Assembly (NCBI RefSeq): GCF_000282195.1
Contig: NZ_AKJT01000005.1
Span: 1 to 64,000 of the forward strand
Reading direction: 5' to 3'
DNA from: Pseudomonas sp. GM18
GTDB lineage: Bacteria > Pseudomonadota > Gammaproteobacteria > Pseudomonadales > Pseudomonadaceae
Length of the DNA stretch: 64,000 nucleotides
Part shown: positions 1-8,957 of the stretch, in pieces
Position numbering within the stretch: position 1 is the first letter of the stretch
Layout: every line of letters begins with the position of its first letter
Program-made: the position numbers and the translations under genes
The notes under the pieces: model-generated
Told to the model about the DNA's origin: nothing
Seen by the model: only the letters and a program-made list of their open reading frames with translations
The model's database searches: none

Positions 1-20
1 CTTCGGCAGCTCCTACAGGG
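1..20. repeat. Partial REP element at window edge
   Basis: The window opens with a half-site of the REP family seen repeatedly in this sequence (TTCGGCAGCTCCTACAGG). The other arm lies outside the window. Similar half-sites recur at 1885-1915, 50701-50760, 51895-51920 and 54487-54561. Confidence 0.6.
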
Positions 21-111
21 GGGAACTCTGCAGCCATAAATCCCTATGACGATCGAGCATCCTCCAGCCTGGCCTCCAATGCAATGCTGGCAAGACCCAT
101 CGGTCACAGGC

Positions 112-163
112 TGTGCCACAAGCGGTACAAAGTGTCACACGGGTTGTACCGCAAGCGTCACAA
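112..163 (+). promoter_or_regulatory. Candidate upstream activator site for the exaC sigma-54 promoter
   Basis: A perfect 9 bp inverted repeat, GCGGTACAA (122-130) and TTGTACCGC (144-152), has centres 22 bp apart, about two helical turns. Related TGT-N-CAC elements overlap and flank it (112-120, 133-139, 156-161). It lies about 75-110 bp upstream of a sigma-54 promoter, where an enhancer-binding protein normally binds. By family knowledge the activator of ethanolamine genes in P. aeruginosa is EatR, encoded next to this locus; no such gene is inside the window, so the assignment is inference. Confidence 0.55.
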
Positions 164-225
164 GCACCGACCGGCCGTCCGACAAAAAACACACAAGCCC
201 TTGATTTACCTGACCTGCAAGGCAG

Positions 226-241
226 TGGCCCGACCTTTGCT
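226..241 (+). promoter_or_regulatory. Sigma-54 (-24/-12) promoter of exaC
   Basis: TGGCCCGACCTTTGCT matches the -24/-12 consensus TGGCACG-N4-TTGCA/T with one mismatch in the GG element and the correct spacing. It ends 66 bp before the exaC start codon. Together with the palindrome at 122-152 it predicts RpoN-dependent, activator-driven transcription. Confidence 0.75.
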
Positions 242-307
242 CTACGCTTGTTACCGCGCTCTGGCGCGTCCTCCCTTATAAGCACAAAAGCCAAGGAGAA
301 ACCCATC

Positions 308-1828
308 ATGCGTTACGCTCACCCCGGAACTGAAGGCGCTATCGTTTCGTTCAAGAGCAAGTACGGTAACTACATCGGCGGCGAGTTCGTCGCGCCTGTC
401 AAAGGTCAGTACTTCACCAATACCTCGCCGATCAACGGCCAACCGATTGCCGAATTCCCGCGCTCCACGGCCGAAGACATCGAAAAAGCCCTGGACGCTG
501 CCCATGCCGCCGCCGATGCCTGGGGCGCCACGTCCGCCCAGGCTCGCTCGCTGGTCCTGCTGAAAATCGCCGATCGCATCGAACAGAACCTGGAACTGCT
601 GGCGATCACCGAATCCTGGGACAACGGCAAAGCCGTGCGCGAAACCCTCAACGCCGACATCCCGCTGGCCGCCGACCACTTCCGCTACTTCGCCGGTTGC
701 ATCCGCGCCCAGGAAGGCAGCGCTGCCGAGATCGACGGCAATACCGTGGCCTATCACATCCATGAACCGCTGGGCGTGGTCGGGCAGATCATCCCGTGGA
801 ACTTCCCGATTCTGATGGCCGCCTGGAAACTCGCCCCGGCGCTGGCCGCCGGTAACTGCATCGTTCTCAAACCGGCCGAGCAAACCCCGCTGGGCATTAC
901 CGTGCTGATGGAACTGATCGGCGACCTGCTGCCACCTGGCGTGCTCAACGTGGTGCAAGGCTTCGGCAAAGAAGCCGGTGAAGCCCTGGCCACCAGCAAA
1001 CGCATCGCCAAGATCGCCTTCACCGGCTCGACCCCGGTCGGTTCGCACATCATGAAATGCGCCGCCGAAAACATCATTCCGTCCACCGTGGAGCTGGGTG
1101 GCAAGTCGCCGAACATCTTCTTCGCCGACATCATGCAAGCCGAACCGACCTTCATCGAAAAAGCCGCCGAAGGCCTGGTGCTGGCGTTCTTCAACCAGGG
1201 CGAAGTCTGCACCTGCCCGTCCCGCGCCCTGGTGCAAGAGTCGATCTATGACGAGTTCATGAAAGTCGTCATGAATAAAGTCCTGCAGATCAAGCGTGGC
1301 GACCCGCTGGACACCGACACCATGGTCGGCGCCCAGGCGTCCGAGCAGCAATTCGACAAAATCCTTTCGTACCTGGAGATCGCCAAGGGCGAAGGCGCCG
1401 AACTGCTGACCGGCGGCAAGGTAGAAAAACTCGAGGGCAGCCTGGCGACCGGGTATTACATCCAGCCGACCCTGCTCAAGGGCACCAACAAAATGCGCGT
1501 GTTCCAGGAAGAAATCTTCGGCCCGGTGGTGAGCATCACCACCTTCAAGGACGAAGCCGAGGCTCTGGCCATCGCCAACGACACCGAGTTCGGCCTGGGG
1601 GCCGGCCTCTGGACCCGCGACATCAACCGCGCCTACCGCGTGGGCCGCGCCATCAAGGCCGGTCGCGTGTGGACCAACTGCTACCACCTGTACCCGGCAC
1701 ACGCCGCGTTCGGCGGTTACAAAAAGTCCGGCGTCGGCCGTGAAACCCACAAAATGATGCTCGATCACTATCAGCAGACCAAAAACCTGCTGGTGAGCTA
1801 CGACATCAATCCGTTGGGTTTCTTTTAA
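308..1828 (+). CDS. exaC: NAD-dependent aldehyde dehydrogenase (ExaC/AcoD/HdhA type)
   Basis: This 506-residue protein is a full-length class 3 aldehyde dehydrogenase. It oxidises small aldehydes to acids with NAD+ in the cytoplasm. The catalytic cysteine is Cys301 in GEVCTCPSR and the general base is Glu262 in VELGGKSPN; the cofactor-binding segment reads FTGSTPVG. The start at 308 has AAGGAGAA just upstream and gives the usual N-terminus [11 protein letters not shown] longer reading frame upstream overlaps the promoter and is not credible. Its neighbours are the ethanolamine permease and ammonia-lyase, so its likely substrate is the acetaldehyde released from ethanolamine. The exact name is uncertain: P. 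aeruginosa has close paralogues named ExaC and HdhA. Confidence 0.9.
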   Translation: MRYAHPGTEGAIVSFKSKYGNYIGGEFVAPVKGQYFTNTSPINGQPIAEFPRSTAEDIEKALDAAHAAADAWGATSAQARSLVLLKIADRIEQNLELLAITESWDNGKAVRETLNADIPLAADHFRYFAGCIRAQEGSAAEIDGNTVAYHIHEPLGVVGQIIPWNFPILMAAWKLAPALAAGNCIVLKPAEQTPLGITVLMELIGDLLPPGVLNVVQGFGKEAGEALATSKRIAKIAFTGSTPVGSHIMKCAAENIIPSTVELGGKSPNIFFADIMQAEPTFIEKAAEGLVLAFFNQGEVCTCPSRALVQESIYDEFMKVVMNKVLQIKRGDPLDTDTMVGAQASEQQFDKILSYLEIAKGEGAELLTGGKVEKLEGSLATGYYIQPTLLKGTNKMRVFQEEIFGPVVSITTFKDEAEALAIANDTEFGLGAGLWTRDINRAYRVGRAIKAGRVWTNCYHLYPAHAAFGGYKKSGVGRETHKMMLDHYQQTKNLLVSYDINPLGFF

Positions 1829-1884
1829 CGCGACGCAACACCGCGTAACGGCTTTCGCGGGCAAGTCGGATCGCCGCACCGCTC

Positions 1885-1915
1885 GCTCCTACAGGTATCA
1901 GTGATCTGTAGGAGC
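1885..1915. repeat. REP-type inverted repeat
   Basis: GCTCCTACAG (1885-1894) and CTGTAGGAGC (1906-1915) form a perfect 10 bp inverted repeat in the gap between exaC and eat. It belongs to the REP family dispersed through the window and may also end the exaC transcript. Confidence 0.7.
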
Positions 1916-1970
1916 ATGGCTTGCCAGCGAAGGCACCTCCATTAACACCACCCACAGCGCCCTGCCGGTC

Positions 1971-1986
1971 TGGCATGGGCTTTGCG
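1971..1986 (+). promoter_or_regulatory. Sigma-54 promoter of the eat-eutBC operon
   Basis: TGGCATGGGCTTTGCG has the GG and GC elements with the spacing of a -24/-12 promoter. It lies 73 bp before the eat start. Its presence suggests that eat-eutBC is transcribed separately from exaC but by the same sigma factor. No copy of the exaC palindrome was found upstream of it. Confidence 0.7.
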
Positions 1987-2058
1987 TGCCCGCTCTACAC
2001 CTGAACGCCATACCCGAAAGTCCAACAGATCAAACAATAAAAAAGACAGAGAGGACTT

Positions 2059-3429
2059 ATGACTTCTACTACACAGCTCAAACCCACACTCGGCACCCTG
2101 CATCTATGGGGCATTGCCGTCGGCCTGGTGATTTCCGGCGAATATTTCGGCTGGAGTTACGGCTGGGGCACCGCAGGCACCCTGGGGTTTCTCGTCACCG
2201 CATTGATGGTGGCGACGATGTACACCTGCTTCATCTTCAGTTTCACCGAATTGACCACCGCCATTCCCCACGCTGGCGGGCCGTTTGCCTACAGCCGTCG
2301 GGCCTTCGGCGAGCGAGGCGGACTGATCGCCGGCATCGCCACCCTGATCGAATTCGTCTTTGCGCCACCGGCGATTGCCATGGCCATCGGCGCCTACCTC
2401 AATGTGCAATACCCGGAGCTGGACCCGAAGGTTGCCGCCGTTGGCGCCTATTTCGTGTTCATGACCCTGAACATCCTCGGCGTCAGCATCGCGGCCACCT
2501 TCGAACTGGTGGTCACCGTGCTCGCCGTCGCCGAATTGCTGGTGTTCATGGGTGTGGTCGCACCGGGCTTCAGCTTCAGTAACTTCGTGCTCAACGGCTG
2601 GTCGGGCGCCAACGAATTCAGCATGGCCTCGATTCCCGGCATCTTTGCGGCCATCCCGTTCGCGATCTGGTTTTTCCTCGCCATTGAAGGCGCAGCCATG
2701 GCCGCCGAAGAAGCCAAGGACCCGAAACGCACAATTCCCAAGGCTTACGTCAGCGGCATTCTGACCCTGGTGTTCCTCGCCATCGGCGTAATGGTCATGG
2801 CGGGCGGTGTCGGCGACTGGCGTCAACTGTCGAACATCAACGATCCGCTGCCTCAAGCAATGAAAGCCGTGGTCGGCAACAATTCGAGCTGGATGCACAT
2901 GCTGGTGTGGATCGGCCTGTTCGGCCTGGTGGCGAGTTTCCACGGGATCATTCTGGGCTATTCACGGCAGTTCTTCGCCCTGGCTCGCGCCGGTTACCTG
3001 CCCGCCTCCCTGGCCAAACTGTCGCGCTTCCAGACCCCGCACCGGGCGATCCTGGCGGGCGGCGTGATCGGCATTGCGGCGATCTACAGCGACGGCCTGG
3101 TCAACCTGCAAGGCATGACGCTGACGGCTGCAATGATCACCATGTCGGTATTCGGCGCCATCGTGATGTACATCATCAGTATGCTGAGCCTGTTCAAACT
3201 GCGTAAAACCGAGCCAAACCTGGAGCGCACCTTCCGTGCGCCGGGCTACCCGATCGTGCCGGGGATCGCGCTGTTTCTGGCGGTGGTGTGCCTGGTGGCG
3301 ATGGCCTGGTTCAACACGCTGATCGGCTGCGTGTTCCTCGGTTTCATGGTGGCCGGCTACCTGTACTTCCAACTGACCGCCAAACAGCGCGCCGATGCAC
3401 CGGCGGATGCGATGCTCGAAGGCGTCTGA
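2059..3429 (+). CDS. eat: Ethanolamine permease, APC family
   Basis: The 456-residue protein is almost wholly hydrophobic, with about twelve membrane segments, and belongs to the amino acid-polyamine-organocation superfamily. It imports ethanolamine across the inner membrane. The N-terminus (LGTLHLWGIAVGLVISGEYF) is the hallmark of the ethanolamine permease subfamily, and the conserved EEAKDPKRTIPKA loop is present. AGAGAGGA precedes the ATG at 2059. It is followed by eutB and eutC, which use its substrate. Transcription probably starts at the sigma-54 promoter at 1971-1986. Confidence 0.93.
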   Translation: MTSTTQLKPTLGTLHLWGIAVGLVISGEYFGWSYGWGTAGTLGFLVTALMVATMYTCFIFSFTELTTAIPHAGGPFAYSRRAFGERGGLIAGIATLIEFVFAPPAIAMAIGAYLNVQYPELDPKVAAVGAYFVFMTLNILGVSIAATFELVVTVLAVAELLVFMGVVAPGFSFSNFVLNGWSGANEFSMASIPGIFAAIPFAIWFFLAIEGAAMAAEEAKDPKRTIPKAYVSGILTLVFLAIGVMVMAGGVGDWRQLSNINDPLPQAMKAVVGNNSSWMHMLVWIGLFGLVASFHGIILGYSRQFFALARAGYLPASLAKLSRFQTPHRAILAGGVIGIAAIYSDGLVNLQGMTLTAAMITMSVFGAIVMYIISMLSLFKLRKTEPNLERTFRAPGYPIVPGIALFLAVVCLVAMAWFNTLIGCVFLGFMVAGYLYFQLTAKQRADAPADAMLEGV

Positions 3430-3437
3430 GTTGCACC

Positions 3438-3461
3438 GGCGCCGGGCTAATTCCCGGCGCC
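3438..3461 (+). terminator. Hairpin directly after eat
   Basis: A perfect 9 bp stem, GGCGCCGGG and CCCGGCGCC, has a 6 nt loop. No T-tract follows, so it may stabilise or partly attenuate the transcript rather than end it. Confidence 0.6.
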
Positions 3462-3474
3462 TGCCATATTGAAG

Positions 3475-3507
3475 TGCACCGCCGCCCCACAGGGGTTCGG
3501 CGGTGCA
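3475..3507 (+). promoter_or_regulatory. Long intercistronic hairpin before eutB
   Basis: TGCACCGCCG (3475-3484) pairs with CGGCGGTGCA (3498-3507), and inside it CCCC pairs with GGGG around an ACA loop with a TT bulge. This gives a 14 bp stem. It lies 21 bp before the AGGAGG ribosome binding site of eutB. With the hairpin at 3438-3461 it forms a tandem structure that could tune eutB relative to eat. Confidence 0.6.
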
Positions 3508-3543
3508 TTTGAGATATTTATTGAATCAGGAGGACACCGCCCC

Positions 3544-4938
3544 ATGGCCGTATTTGCCCATACCGTCGGCGCCCAGACCTACCGCTTCAACAGCCTCAAG
3601 GACGTCATGGCCAAAGCCAGCCCGGCACGCTCCGGGGACTTTCTGGCCGGCGTTGCCGCCCTCAACGATGGCGAGCGGGTCGCCGCGCAGATGGCCCTGG
3701 CCAACACCCCGCTGACCCACTTCCTGGAGGAAGTGCTGATTCCTTACGAGGCCGATGAAGTCACCCGACTGATCATCGACACTCACGACAAACAAGCCTT
3801 CAAGGTGGTCAGCCACCTCACCGTCGGCGGTTTCCGCGACTGGCTGCTCAGCGAAGCCGCCGACGAACAGAGCCTGCGCGCCCTCGCCCCTGGCCTGACC
3901 CCGGAAATGGTCGCCGCCGTGTCGAAGATCATGCGCGTGCAGGACCTGGTGCTGGTGGCGCAGAAAATCCGCGTGGTTACCAAGTTCCGCGGCACCCTGG
4001 GCCTGCGCGGCCGGCTCTCGACGCGCCTGCAGCCCAATCACCCCACCGACGAACCGGCCGGCATCGCCGCCAGCATTCTCGACGGCCTGCTGTACGGCAA
4101 CGGTGACGCGATGATCGGCATCAACCCGGCCACCGACAGCATCGCTTCAATCTGCGCCATTCTGGAAATGCTCGACGCGATCATCCAGCGCTACGAGATT
4201 CCGACACAGGCCTGCGTGCTGACCCACGTCACCACCTCCATCGAGGCGGTGAATCGCGGGGTTCCGCTGGACCTGGTGTTCCAGTCGATTGCCGGCACCG
4301 AAGCGGCCAACGCCAGTTTCGGTATCAACCTCAACGTTTTACAGGAAGGCTATGACGCGGGTTTGAGCCTGAATCGCGGCACACTGGGCCAAAACCTGAT
4401 GTATTTCGAGACCGGCCAGGGCAGTGCCTTGTCGGCCAATGCCCACCATGGCATCGATCAACAAACCTGCGAAACCCGCGCCTACGCCGTGGCGCGGCAT
4501 TTCAAACCGTTTCTGGTGAACACCGTCGTCGGCTTCATCGGTCCGGAATACCTCTACAACGGCAAGCAGATCATCCGTGCCGGCCTCGAAGACCACTTTT
4601 GCGGCAAGCTTCTGGGCGTGCCCATGGGCTGCGATATCTGTTACACCAACCATGCCGAAGCCGACCAGGACGACATGGACACTCTGCTGACCTTGTTGGG
4701 CGTGGCCGGGATCAACTTCATCATGGGCATCCCCGGCTCCGACGACATCATGCTCAACTACCAGACCACCTCGTTCCACGACGCCCTCTACGCCCGGCAA
4801 ACCCTGGGCCTGAAACCGGCGCCGGAGTTTGAACAGTGGCTGGCGAACATGGGCATCTTCACCCAGGCAGACGGCAAAATTCACTTCGGCAACAGCCTGC
4901 CGCCGGCGTTCCGCCAGGCATTGGCGCAACTGGGATGA
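3544..4938 (+). CDS. eutB: Ethanolamine ammonia-lyase, heavy chain
   Basis: The 464-residue protein matches the EutB family (about 453 residues in E. coli) over its length. With EutC it forms the adenosylcobalamin-dependent enzyme that turns ethanolamine into acetaldehyde and ammonia. Visible family segments include [13 protein letters not shown], ending the substrate-binding barrel strand, and the C-terminal [15 protein letters not shown]. The start at 3544 follows AGGAGG at 3529-3534; an earlier in-frame ATG at 3469 overlaps the hairpin and is unlikely. The stop codon overlaps the eutC start (ATGA), indicating translational coupling. No microcompartment shell genes are present, as expected for Pseudomonas. 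Confidence 0.97.
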   Translation: MAVFAHTVGAQTYRFNSLKDVMAKASPARSGDFLAGVAALNDGERVAAQMALANTPLTHFLEEVLIPYEADEVTRLIIDTHDKQAFKVVSHLTVGGFRDWLLSEAADEQSLRALAPGLTPEMVAAVSKIMRVQDLVLVAQKIRVVTKFRGTLGLRGRLSTRLQPNHPTDEPAGIAASILDGLLYGNGDAMIGINPATDSIASICAILEMLDAIIQRYEIPTQACVLTHVTTSIEAVNRGVPLDLVFQSIAGTEAANASFGINLNVLQEGYDAGLSLNRGTLGQNLMYFETGQGSALSANAHHGIDQQTCETRAYAVARHFKPFLVNTVVGFIGPEYLYNGKQIIRAGLEDHFCGKLLGVPMGCDICYTNHAEADQDDMDTLLTLLGVAGINFIMGIPGSDDIMLNYQTTSFHDALYARQTLGLKPAPEFEQWLANMGIFTQADGKIHFGNSLPPAFRQALAQLG

Positions 4939-5771
4939 GTGTTGATATGGATAAACCACCCGTCGACCCGCAGAACCCATGGCTGGAACTGCGTCGCCTG
5001 ACCCCTGCGCGAATTGCACTGGGTCGCACCGGCACCAGTATGCCGACCAGCGCGCAGCTGGATTTCCAGTACGCCCATGCCCAGGCCCGGGACGCAGTGC
5101 ACCTGCCCTTCGACCACACGGAGCTCAGCTCGCAACTGACCGCGCGTGGACGTGAGAGTTTGCTGCTGCACAGCGCCGCCACGGACCGGAACAGTTATTT
5201 GCAGCGCCCCGATTTGGGGCGCAAGTTGAGTGACGAGTCGGCGCAGACACTGCGTGATTACGCACGAGCCCATCCTGGCGGGGTGGATTTGGCCGTGGTG
5301 GTGGCCGATGGTCTCTCGGCACTGGCCGTTCATCGCCATACCTTGCCGTTTCTGGCACGCATGGAAGAACAGACAGCTATCGAAGGCTGGTCCCTGTCGC
5401 CGGTGATTCTGGTGGAGCAAGGCCGGGTGGCGGTGGCCGACGAGATCGGCGAGCTGCTCGGTGCGAAAATGGTGGTCATACTGATCGGCGAACGCCCTGG
5501 ATTAAGCTCGCCAGACAGCCTGGGGCTGTATTTCACCTATAATCCCAAGGTCGGACTGACGGATGCCTACCGCAACTGCATCTCGAATGTCCGGCTCGAA
5601 GGCTTGAGTTACGGCATGGCGGCACACCGTTTGCTGTATTTGATGCGCGAAGCCTGTCGGCGGCAGTTATCAGGGGTCAGTCTGAAGGACGAAGCCCAGG
5701 TTCAGACGCTGGAGTCGGACACAAGAGCAGACTTGAAAGGTAATTTCCTACTCAGTCCGTCGGATGCCTGA
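4935..5771 (+). CDS. eutC: Ethanolamine ammonia-lyase, light chain
   Basis: The 278-residue protein is the small subunit that helps bind adenosylcobalamin. Typical EutC segments include [13 protein letters not shown] near the N-terminus and [20 protein letters not shown] in the middle; the conserved [13 protein letters not shown] lies in the C-terminal half. The start at 4935 overlaps the eutB stop by 4 bp; a second ATG at 4947 is possible. The acetaldehyde it generates would be oxidised by the upstream dehydrogenase. The cobalamin-binding protein gene at 39660-40460 could help supply the cofactor, though it is not in the same operon. Confidence 0.96.
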   Translation: MSVDMDKPPVDPQNPWLELRRLTPARIALGRTGTSMPTSAQLDFQYAHAQARDAVHLPFDHTELSSQLTARGRESLLLHSAATDRNSYLQRPDLGRKLSDESAQTLRDYARAHPGGVDLAVVVADGLSALAVHRHTLPFLARMEEQTAIEGWSLSPVILVEQGRVAVADEIGELLGAKMVVILIGERPGLSSPDSLGLYFTYNPKVGLTDAYRNCISNVRLEGLSYGMAAHRLLYLMREACRRQLSGVSLKDEAQVQTLESDTRADLKGNFLLSPSDA

Positions 5772-5884
5772 ACCGTTTCCGCATTGCGTTTCTATTCTGG
5801 TTTAAGGCAGGATCGATGCACGGCCGCCAAGGGTTTCCTATCGCCGTCACCATGTAAGACAGCCACTTGAAGACGAGACCTACC

Positions 5885-6346
5885 ATGCGGATTATTCAAG
5901 CGACCCTCGAACACCTGGACCTGCTGACCCCGTTGTTCGTCAAATATCGCGAGTTTTACGGTTCCCTTCCGTATCCGGACTCGTCCCGGGCGTTCCTCGA
6001 AAAGCGCCTGCGGCGCAAAGAGTCGGTGATCTACCTGGCCCTGGCCGATGACGACAACAACAAACTGTTGGGTTTCTGTCAGTTGTACCCGAGCTTTTCG
6101 TCTCTTTCGCTCAAACGTGTGTGGATCCTCAACGACATCTACGTCGCCGAAGACGCCCGCCGTCAGTTGGTGGCCGACAACCTGATCCGCACCGCGAAGA
6201 AAATGGCCAAGGAAACCAATGCCGTGCGCATGCGCGTTTCCACCAGCAGCAACAACGAAGTCGCGCAGAAAACCTACGAATCCATCGGGTTCAGGGAAGA
6301 CACCGAGTTCAAGAACTACGTGTTGCCGATCAGTGACGGACTTTAA
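5885..6346 (+). CDS. GNAT family N-acetyltransferase
   Basis: The 153-residue protein has the Gcn5-related fold: an N-terminal alpha/beta part, then FCQLYPSFSSLSLKRVWILNDIYV, which is strand 4, and VAEDARRQLVADNLI in place of the acetyl-CoA loop (R/Q-x-x-G/A). It would move an acetyl group from acetyl-CoA to an unknown amine. The start at 5885 is preceded by GAAGACGAG. It follows eutC by about 110 bp and probably has its own promoter. From memory the same gene follows eutC in P. aeruginosa, so it is core; its substrate cannot be told from the sequence. Confidence 0.88.
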   Translation: MRIIQATLEHLDLLTPLFVKYREFYGSLPYPDSSRAFLEKRLRRKESVIYLALADDDNNKLLGFCQLYPSFSSLSLKRVWILNDIYVAEDARRQLVADNLIRTAKKMAKETNAVRMRVSTSSNNEVAQKTYESIGFREDTEFKNYVLPISDGL

Positions 6347-6354
6347 GGCCCCCA

Positions 6355-6435
6355 AAAAGATCGCAGCCTTCGACAGCTCTACATTGACCGGGGCGACCTC
6401 GAACCTATAGGCGCTGCCGAAGGCTGCGATCTTTT
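6355..6435 (+). repeat. REP palindrome acting as likely terminator of the GNAT gene
   Basis: An 18 bp perfect inverted repeat, AAAAGATCGCAGCCTTCG (6355-6372) and its complement (6418-6435), ends in TTTT. This gives a long-loop hairpin with a U-tract in both directions. The same arm sequence recurs at 50697-50774 and 54487-54561. Confidence 0.8.
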
Positions 6436-6613
6436 CCGACAAACTCCGCAACACATTGACATGCCTCGCTACAAACTCGACGCGTTTTTCACTTTTCACC
6501 CCGTATAATGCCCACACCTCACGGCTCGTAAGAAAAATCACACCCCGCTGTAGTCTTACGCGAAGCTATCCGCACAGGCCTGCTGAGTCGGGCCATCACC
6601 ACAGGTGCTTTCC

Positions 6614-7270
6614 ATGGATTTCAACCCGATCGACGTTATTCTGCATCTCGATGTTTACCTCGAGATGCTGGTGAACAACTACGGAGCATGGATCTACGCC
6701 ATCCTGTTTATGGTGATCTTCTGCGAAACCGGTCTGGTGGTGATGCCATTCCTGCCGGGCGATTCCCTGTTGTTCATCGCGGGCGCCGTGGCGGCCGGTG
6801 GCGGCATGGATCCGGTACTGCTGGGGGGCTTGCTGATGCTGGCGGCGATCCTCGGCGACAGCACCAACTACGTGATCGGCCGCACCGTCGGCGAACGGCT
6901 GTTCAGCAACCCGAACTCGAAAATCTTCCGCCGCGACTACCTGCAACAAACCCACGATTTCTATGACAAGCACGGCGGCAAAACCGTGACCCTGGCGCGC
7001 TTCATGCCAATCATCCGTACCTTTGCCCCGTTCGTCGCCGGTGTCGGCAAAATGCCTTACCCGCGATTCTTTGCCTTCAGCGTTTTCGGCACCATCCTCT
7101 GGGTGGGTGGCCTGGTAACCCTCGGTTACTTCTTCGGCAACGTACCGTTCATCAAGAAAAACCTGTCGCTGCTGGTGGTGGGCATCATCCTGGTGTCGCT
7201 GCTACCGATGATCATTGGCGTAGTCCGCAGCCGTCTCGCTAATGCCGCATCCAAAGCCGAACCCCGCTGA
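6614..7270 (+). CDS. DedA family inner membrane protein
   Basis: The 218-residue protein is a DedA/SNARE-associated family member with about five membrane segments. The conserved FCETGLVVMPFLPGDSLLF and the FMPIIRTFAPFVAGVGKM segments carry the family's acidic residue and essential arginine. DedA proteins support membrane homeostasis and lipid-carrier recycling. The ATG at 6614 gives the usual MDFNPID start; a GTG at 6605 is also in frame. TATAAT at 6504-6509 is a possible -10 element. The gene is 6 bp upstream of mtfA, so they are probably co-transcribed. Confidence 0.9.
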   Translation: MDFNPIDVILHLDVYLEMLVNNYGAWIYAILFMVIFCETGLVVMPFLPGDSLLFIAGAVAAGGGMDPVLLGGLLMLAAILGDSTNYVIGRTVGERLFSNPNSKIFRRDYLQQTHDFYDKHGGKTVTLARFMPIIRTFAPFVAGVGKMPYPRFFAFSVFGTILWVGGLVTLGYFFGNVPFIKKNLSLLVVGIILVSLLPMIIGVVRSRLANAASKAEPR

Positions 7271-7276
7271 CTGACG

Positions 7277-8089
7277 ATGTGGTCCCTTAGCGCCTGGCGA
7301 CGCCGGCGCACCCTGGCCAGGCATCCGATTGCCGACGACATGTGGCAACGGGTGCGCCATCACCTGAGTTTCCTCGATGGCATCAGTACGGCCGAAGACC
7401 GGTGGCTGCGCGAAGCCAGCGTGCTGTTCCTGCAAGACAAACACCTGAGCGCCCTGCCCGGCGTCGAACTCCACCAGGAGCAGCGCCTGTTGCTCGCCGC
7501 CCAGGCCCAACTGCCGCTCATGCATTTGGGCGATCTGAACTGGTATCAGGGCTTTCACGAAGTCATCCTCTACCCCGACGATTTCCTCAGCCCCCAGCGC
7601 CATCGCGATGCCAGCGGCGTCGAACACGAATGGGATGGTGAACACAGCGGCGAAGCCTGGCAGCAAGGCCCGATCATCCTCGCCTGGCCCGGCGTGATGG
7701 CCAGCGGCGGCTGGGAAGGCTACAACCTGGTGATCCACGAACTCGCGCACAAACTCGACATGCTCAACGGCAGCGCCAATGGCCTGCCACCGCTGCACGC
7801 CGACATGCGCGTCAGTGACTGGGCCAAGGTCATGCAGGAAGCCTATGACGACCTCGACCGGCAACTGGAGCGCAATCCGGACGCTGAAACCGCCATCGAC
7901 CCGTACGCGGCGGAAAACCCCGCCGAGTTCTTCGCGGTCACCAGCGAATACTTCTTCAGCGCCCCGGATCTGCTGCACGAGGCTTATCCACAGGTGTATG
8001 AGCAGTTGAGACTGTTTTACCGGCAGGATCCTTTGGCAAGGCTTACGCAACTTCAGGCCGATGATCCGGTCTATCGGGCTCACGACTAA
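7277..8089 (+). CDS. mtfA: Zinc-dependent peptidase, MtfA (M90) family
   Basis: The 270-residue protein matches the MtfA/YeeI family (E. coli MtfA is 265 residues). The zinc motif HELAHKLD is at residues 154-161, and the later ENPAEFFAVTSEYFF segment supplies the third ligand. The E. coli protein is an aminopeptidase that binds the repressor Mlc, linking it to sugar transport control; whether it does so in Pseudomonas is unknown. It is cytosolic with no signal peptide, and follows the DedA gene by 6 bp. Confidence 0.88.
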   Translation: MWSLSAWRRRRTLARHPIADDMWQRVRHHLSFLDGISTAEDRWLREASVLFLQDKHLSALPGVELHQEQRLLLAAQAQLPLMHLGDLNWYQGFHEVILYPDDFLSPQRHRDASGVEHEWDGEHSGEAWQQGPIILAWPGVMASGGWEGYNLVIHELAHKLDMLNGSANGLPPLHADMRVSDWAKVMQEAYDDLDRQLERNPDAETAIDPYAAENPAEFFAVTSEYFFSAPDLLHEAYPQVYEQLRLFYRQDPLARLTQLQADDPVYRAHD

Positions 8090-8202
8090 GGTCTCTACGA
8101 CCTCTGGTACATGGCGTCGTTGGCAGAATATGCCTATAATCGCCGCCACTTTTTGGTCAATCCGGCCAAGTATTTTTGGTCAACTAACGGGGGCATCGCC
8201 CA

Positions 8203-8730
8203 ATGAGCTACAGCAAGATTCCGGCTGGCAAAGACCTGCCGAACGACATCTACGTCGCGATCGAGATCCCGGCCAACCACGCGCCGATCAAATACGAAAT
8301 CGACAAAGACAGCGACTGCCTGTTCGTTGACCGTTTCATGGCCACCCCAATGTTCTACCCGGCCAACTACGGTTACATCCCGAACACCCTGGCTGACGAC
8401 GGTGATCCCCTCGACGTGCTGGTCGTGACCCCTTACCCGGTTGCTCCAGGCTCGGTGATCCGCGCGCGTCCAGTCGGCATCCTGAACATGACCGACGACG
8501 GCGGCGGCGATGCCAAAGTCATCGCAGTCCCACACGACAAACTGTCCCAGCTGTACGTGGACGTGAAGGAATACACTGACCTGCCAGCCCTGCTGATCCA
8601 GCAGATCGAGCACTTCTTCGCGAACTACAAAGACCTCGAAAAAGGCAAATGGGTAAAAATCGAAGGCTGGGACGGCGCAGACGCCGCCCGCGCTGCGATC
8701 ACCAAATCGGTTGCCGCCTACAAAGGCTGA
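8203..8730 (+). CDS. ppa: Inorganic pyrophosphatase, family I
   Basis: The 175-residue protein is the standard length for the bacterial enzyme, which hydrolyses pyrophosphate to phosphate with Mg2+ and so drives biosynthesis. The signature [10 protein letters not shown], carrying the metal-binding aspartates, is intact, and the N-terminal [18 protein letters not shown] is typical. The leader holds an 11 bp direct repeat, TTTTTGGTCAA, at 8150-8160 and 8173-8183. TATAAT at 8135-8140 is a possible -10 element. A strong terminator follows at 8766-8792. Confidence 0.98.
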   Translation: MSYSKIPAGKDLPNDIYVAIEIPANHAPIKYEIDKDSDCLFVDRFMATPMFYPANYGYIPNTLADDGDPLDVLVVTPYPVAPGSVIRARPVGILNMTDDGGGDAKVIAVPHDKLSQLYVDVKEYTDLPALLIQQIEHFFANYKDLEKGKWVKIEGWDGADAARAAITKSVAAYKG

Positions 8731-8765
8731 GAAGCAACGGCTAGCTTCTAGCCCACGCCTCAAGG

Positions 8766-8792
8766 AAAACCCCGGTTGATCCGGGGTTTTTT
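8766..8792 (+). terminator. Intrinsic terminator of ppa
   Basis: AAAACCCCGG and CCGGGGTTTT pair around a TTGAT loop and run into a six-T tract. It is a canonical Rho-independent terminator. Confidence 0.93.
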
Positions 8793-8957
8793 GTGCCCGC
8801 CTGGAACGCCTTTAACAATGAGTTTTCAGCATCTCGGCCTGGGTGTTTGCCTGTTTATTTTTTACGAAAAGCGTCTTACATCCAGTCTTAAATTTCCCTC
8901 GAAATTTGAACGGGTCGTTTATTCAAACCCCCATCCTGCGCCCGTAGACTCGTGTTT

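Noticed and set aside
251..1879. Long minus-strand open frame (542 codons) opposite exaC
   Set aside because: It shadows the conserved dehydrogenase codons and resembles no protein family.
5792..6541. Minus-strand frame opposite the GNAT gene and REP
   Set aside because: It crosses a REP palindrome and is opposite to a clear acetyltransferase.
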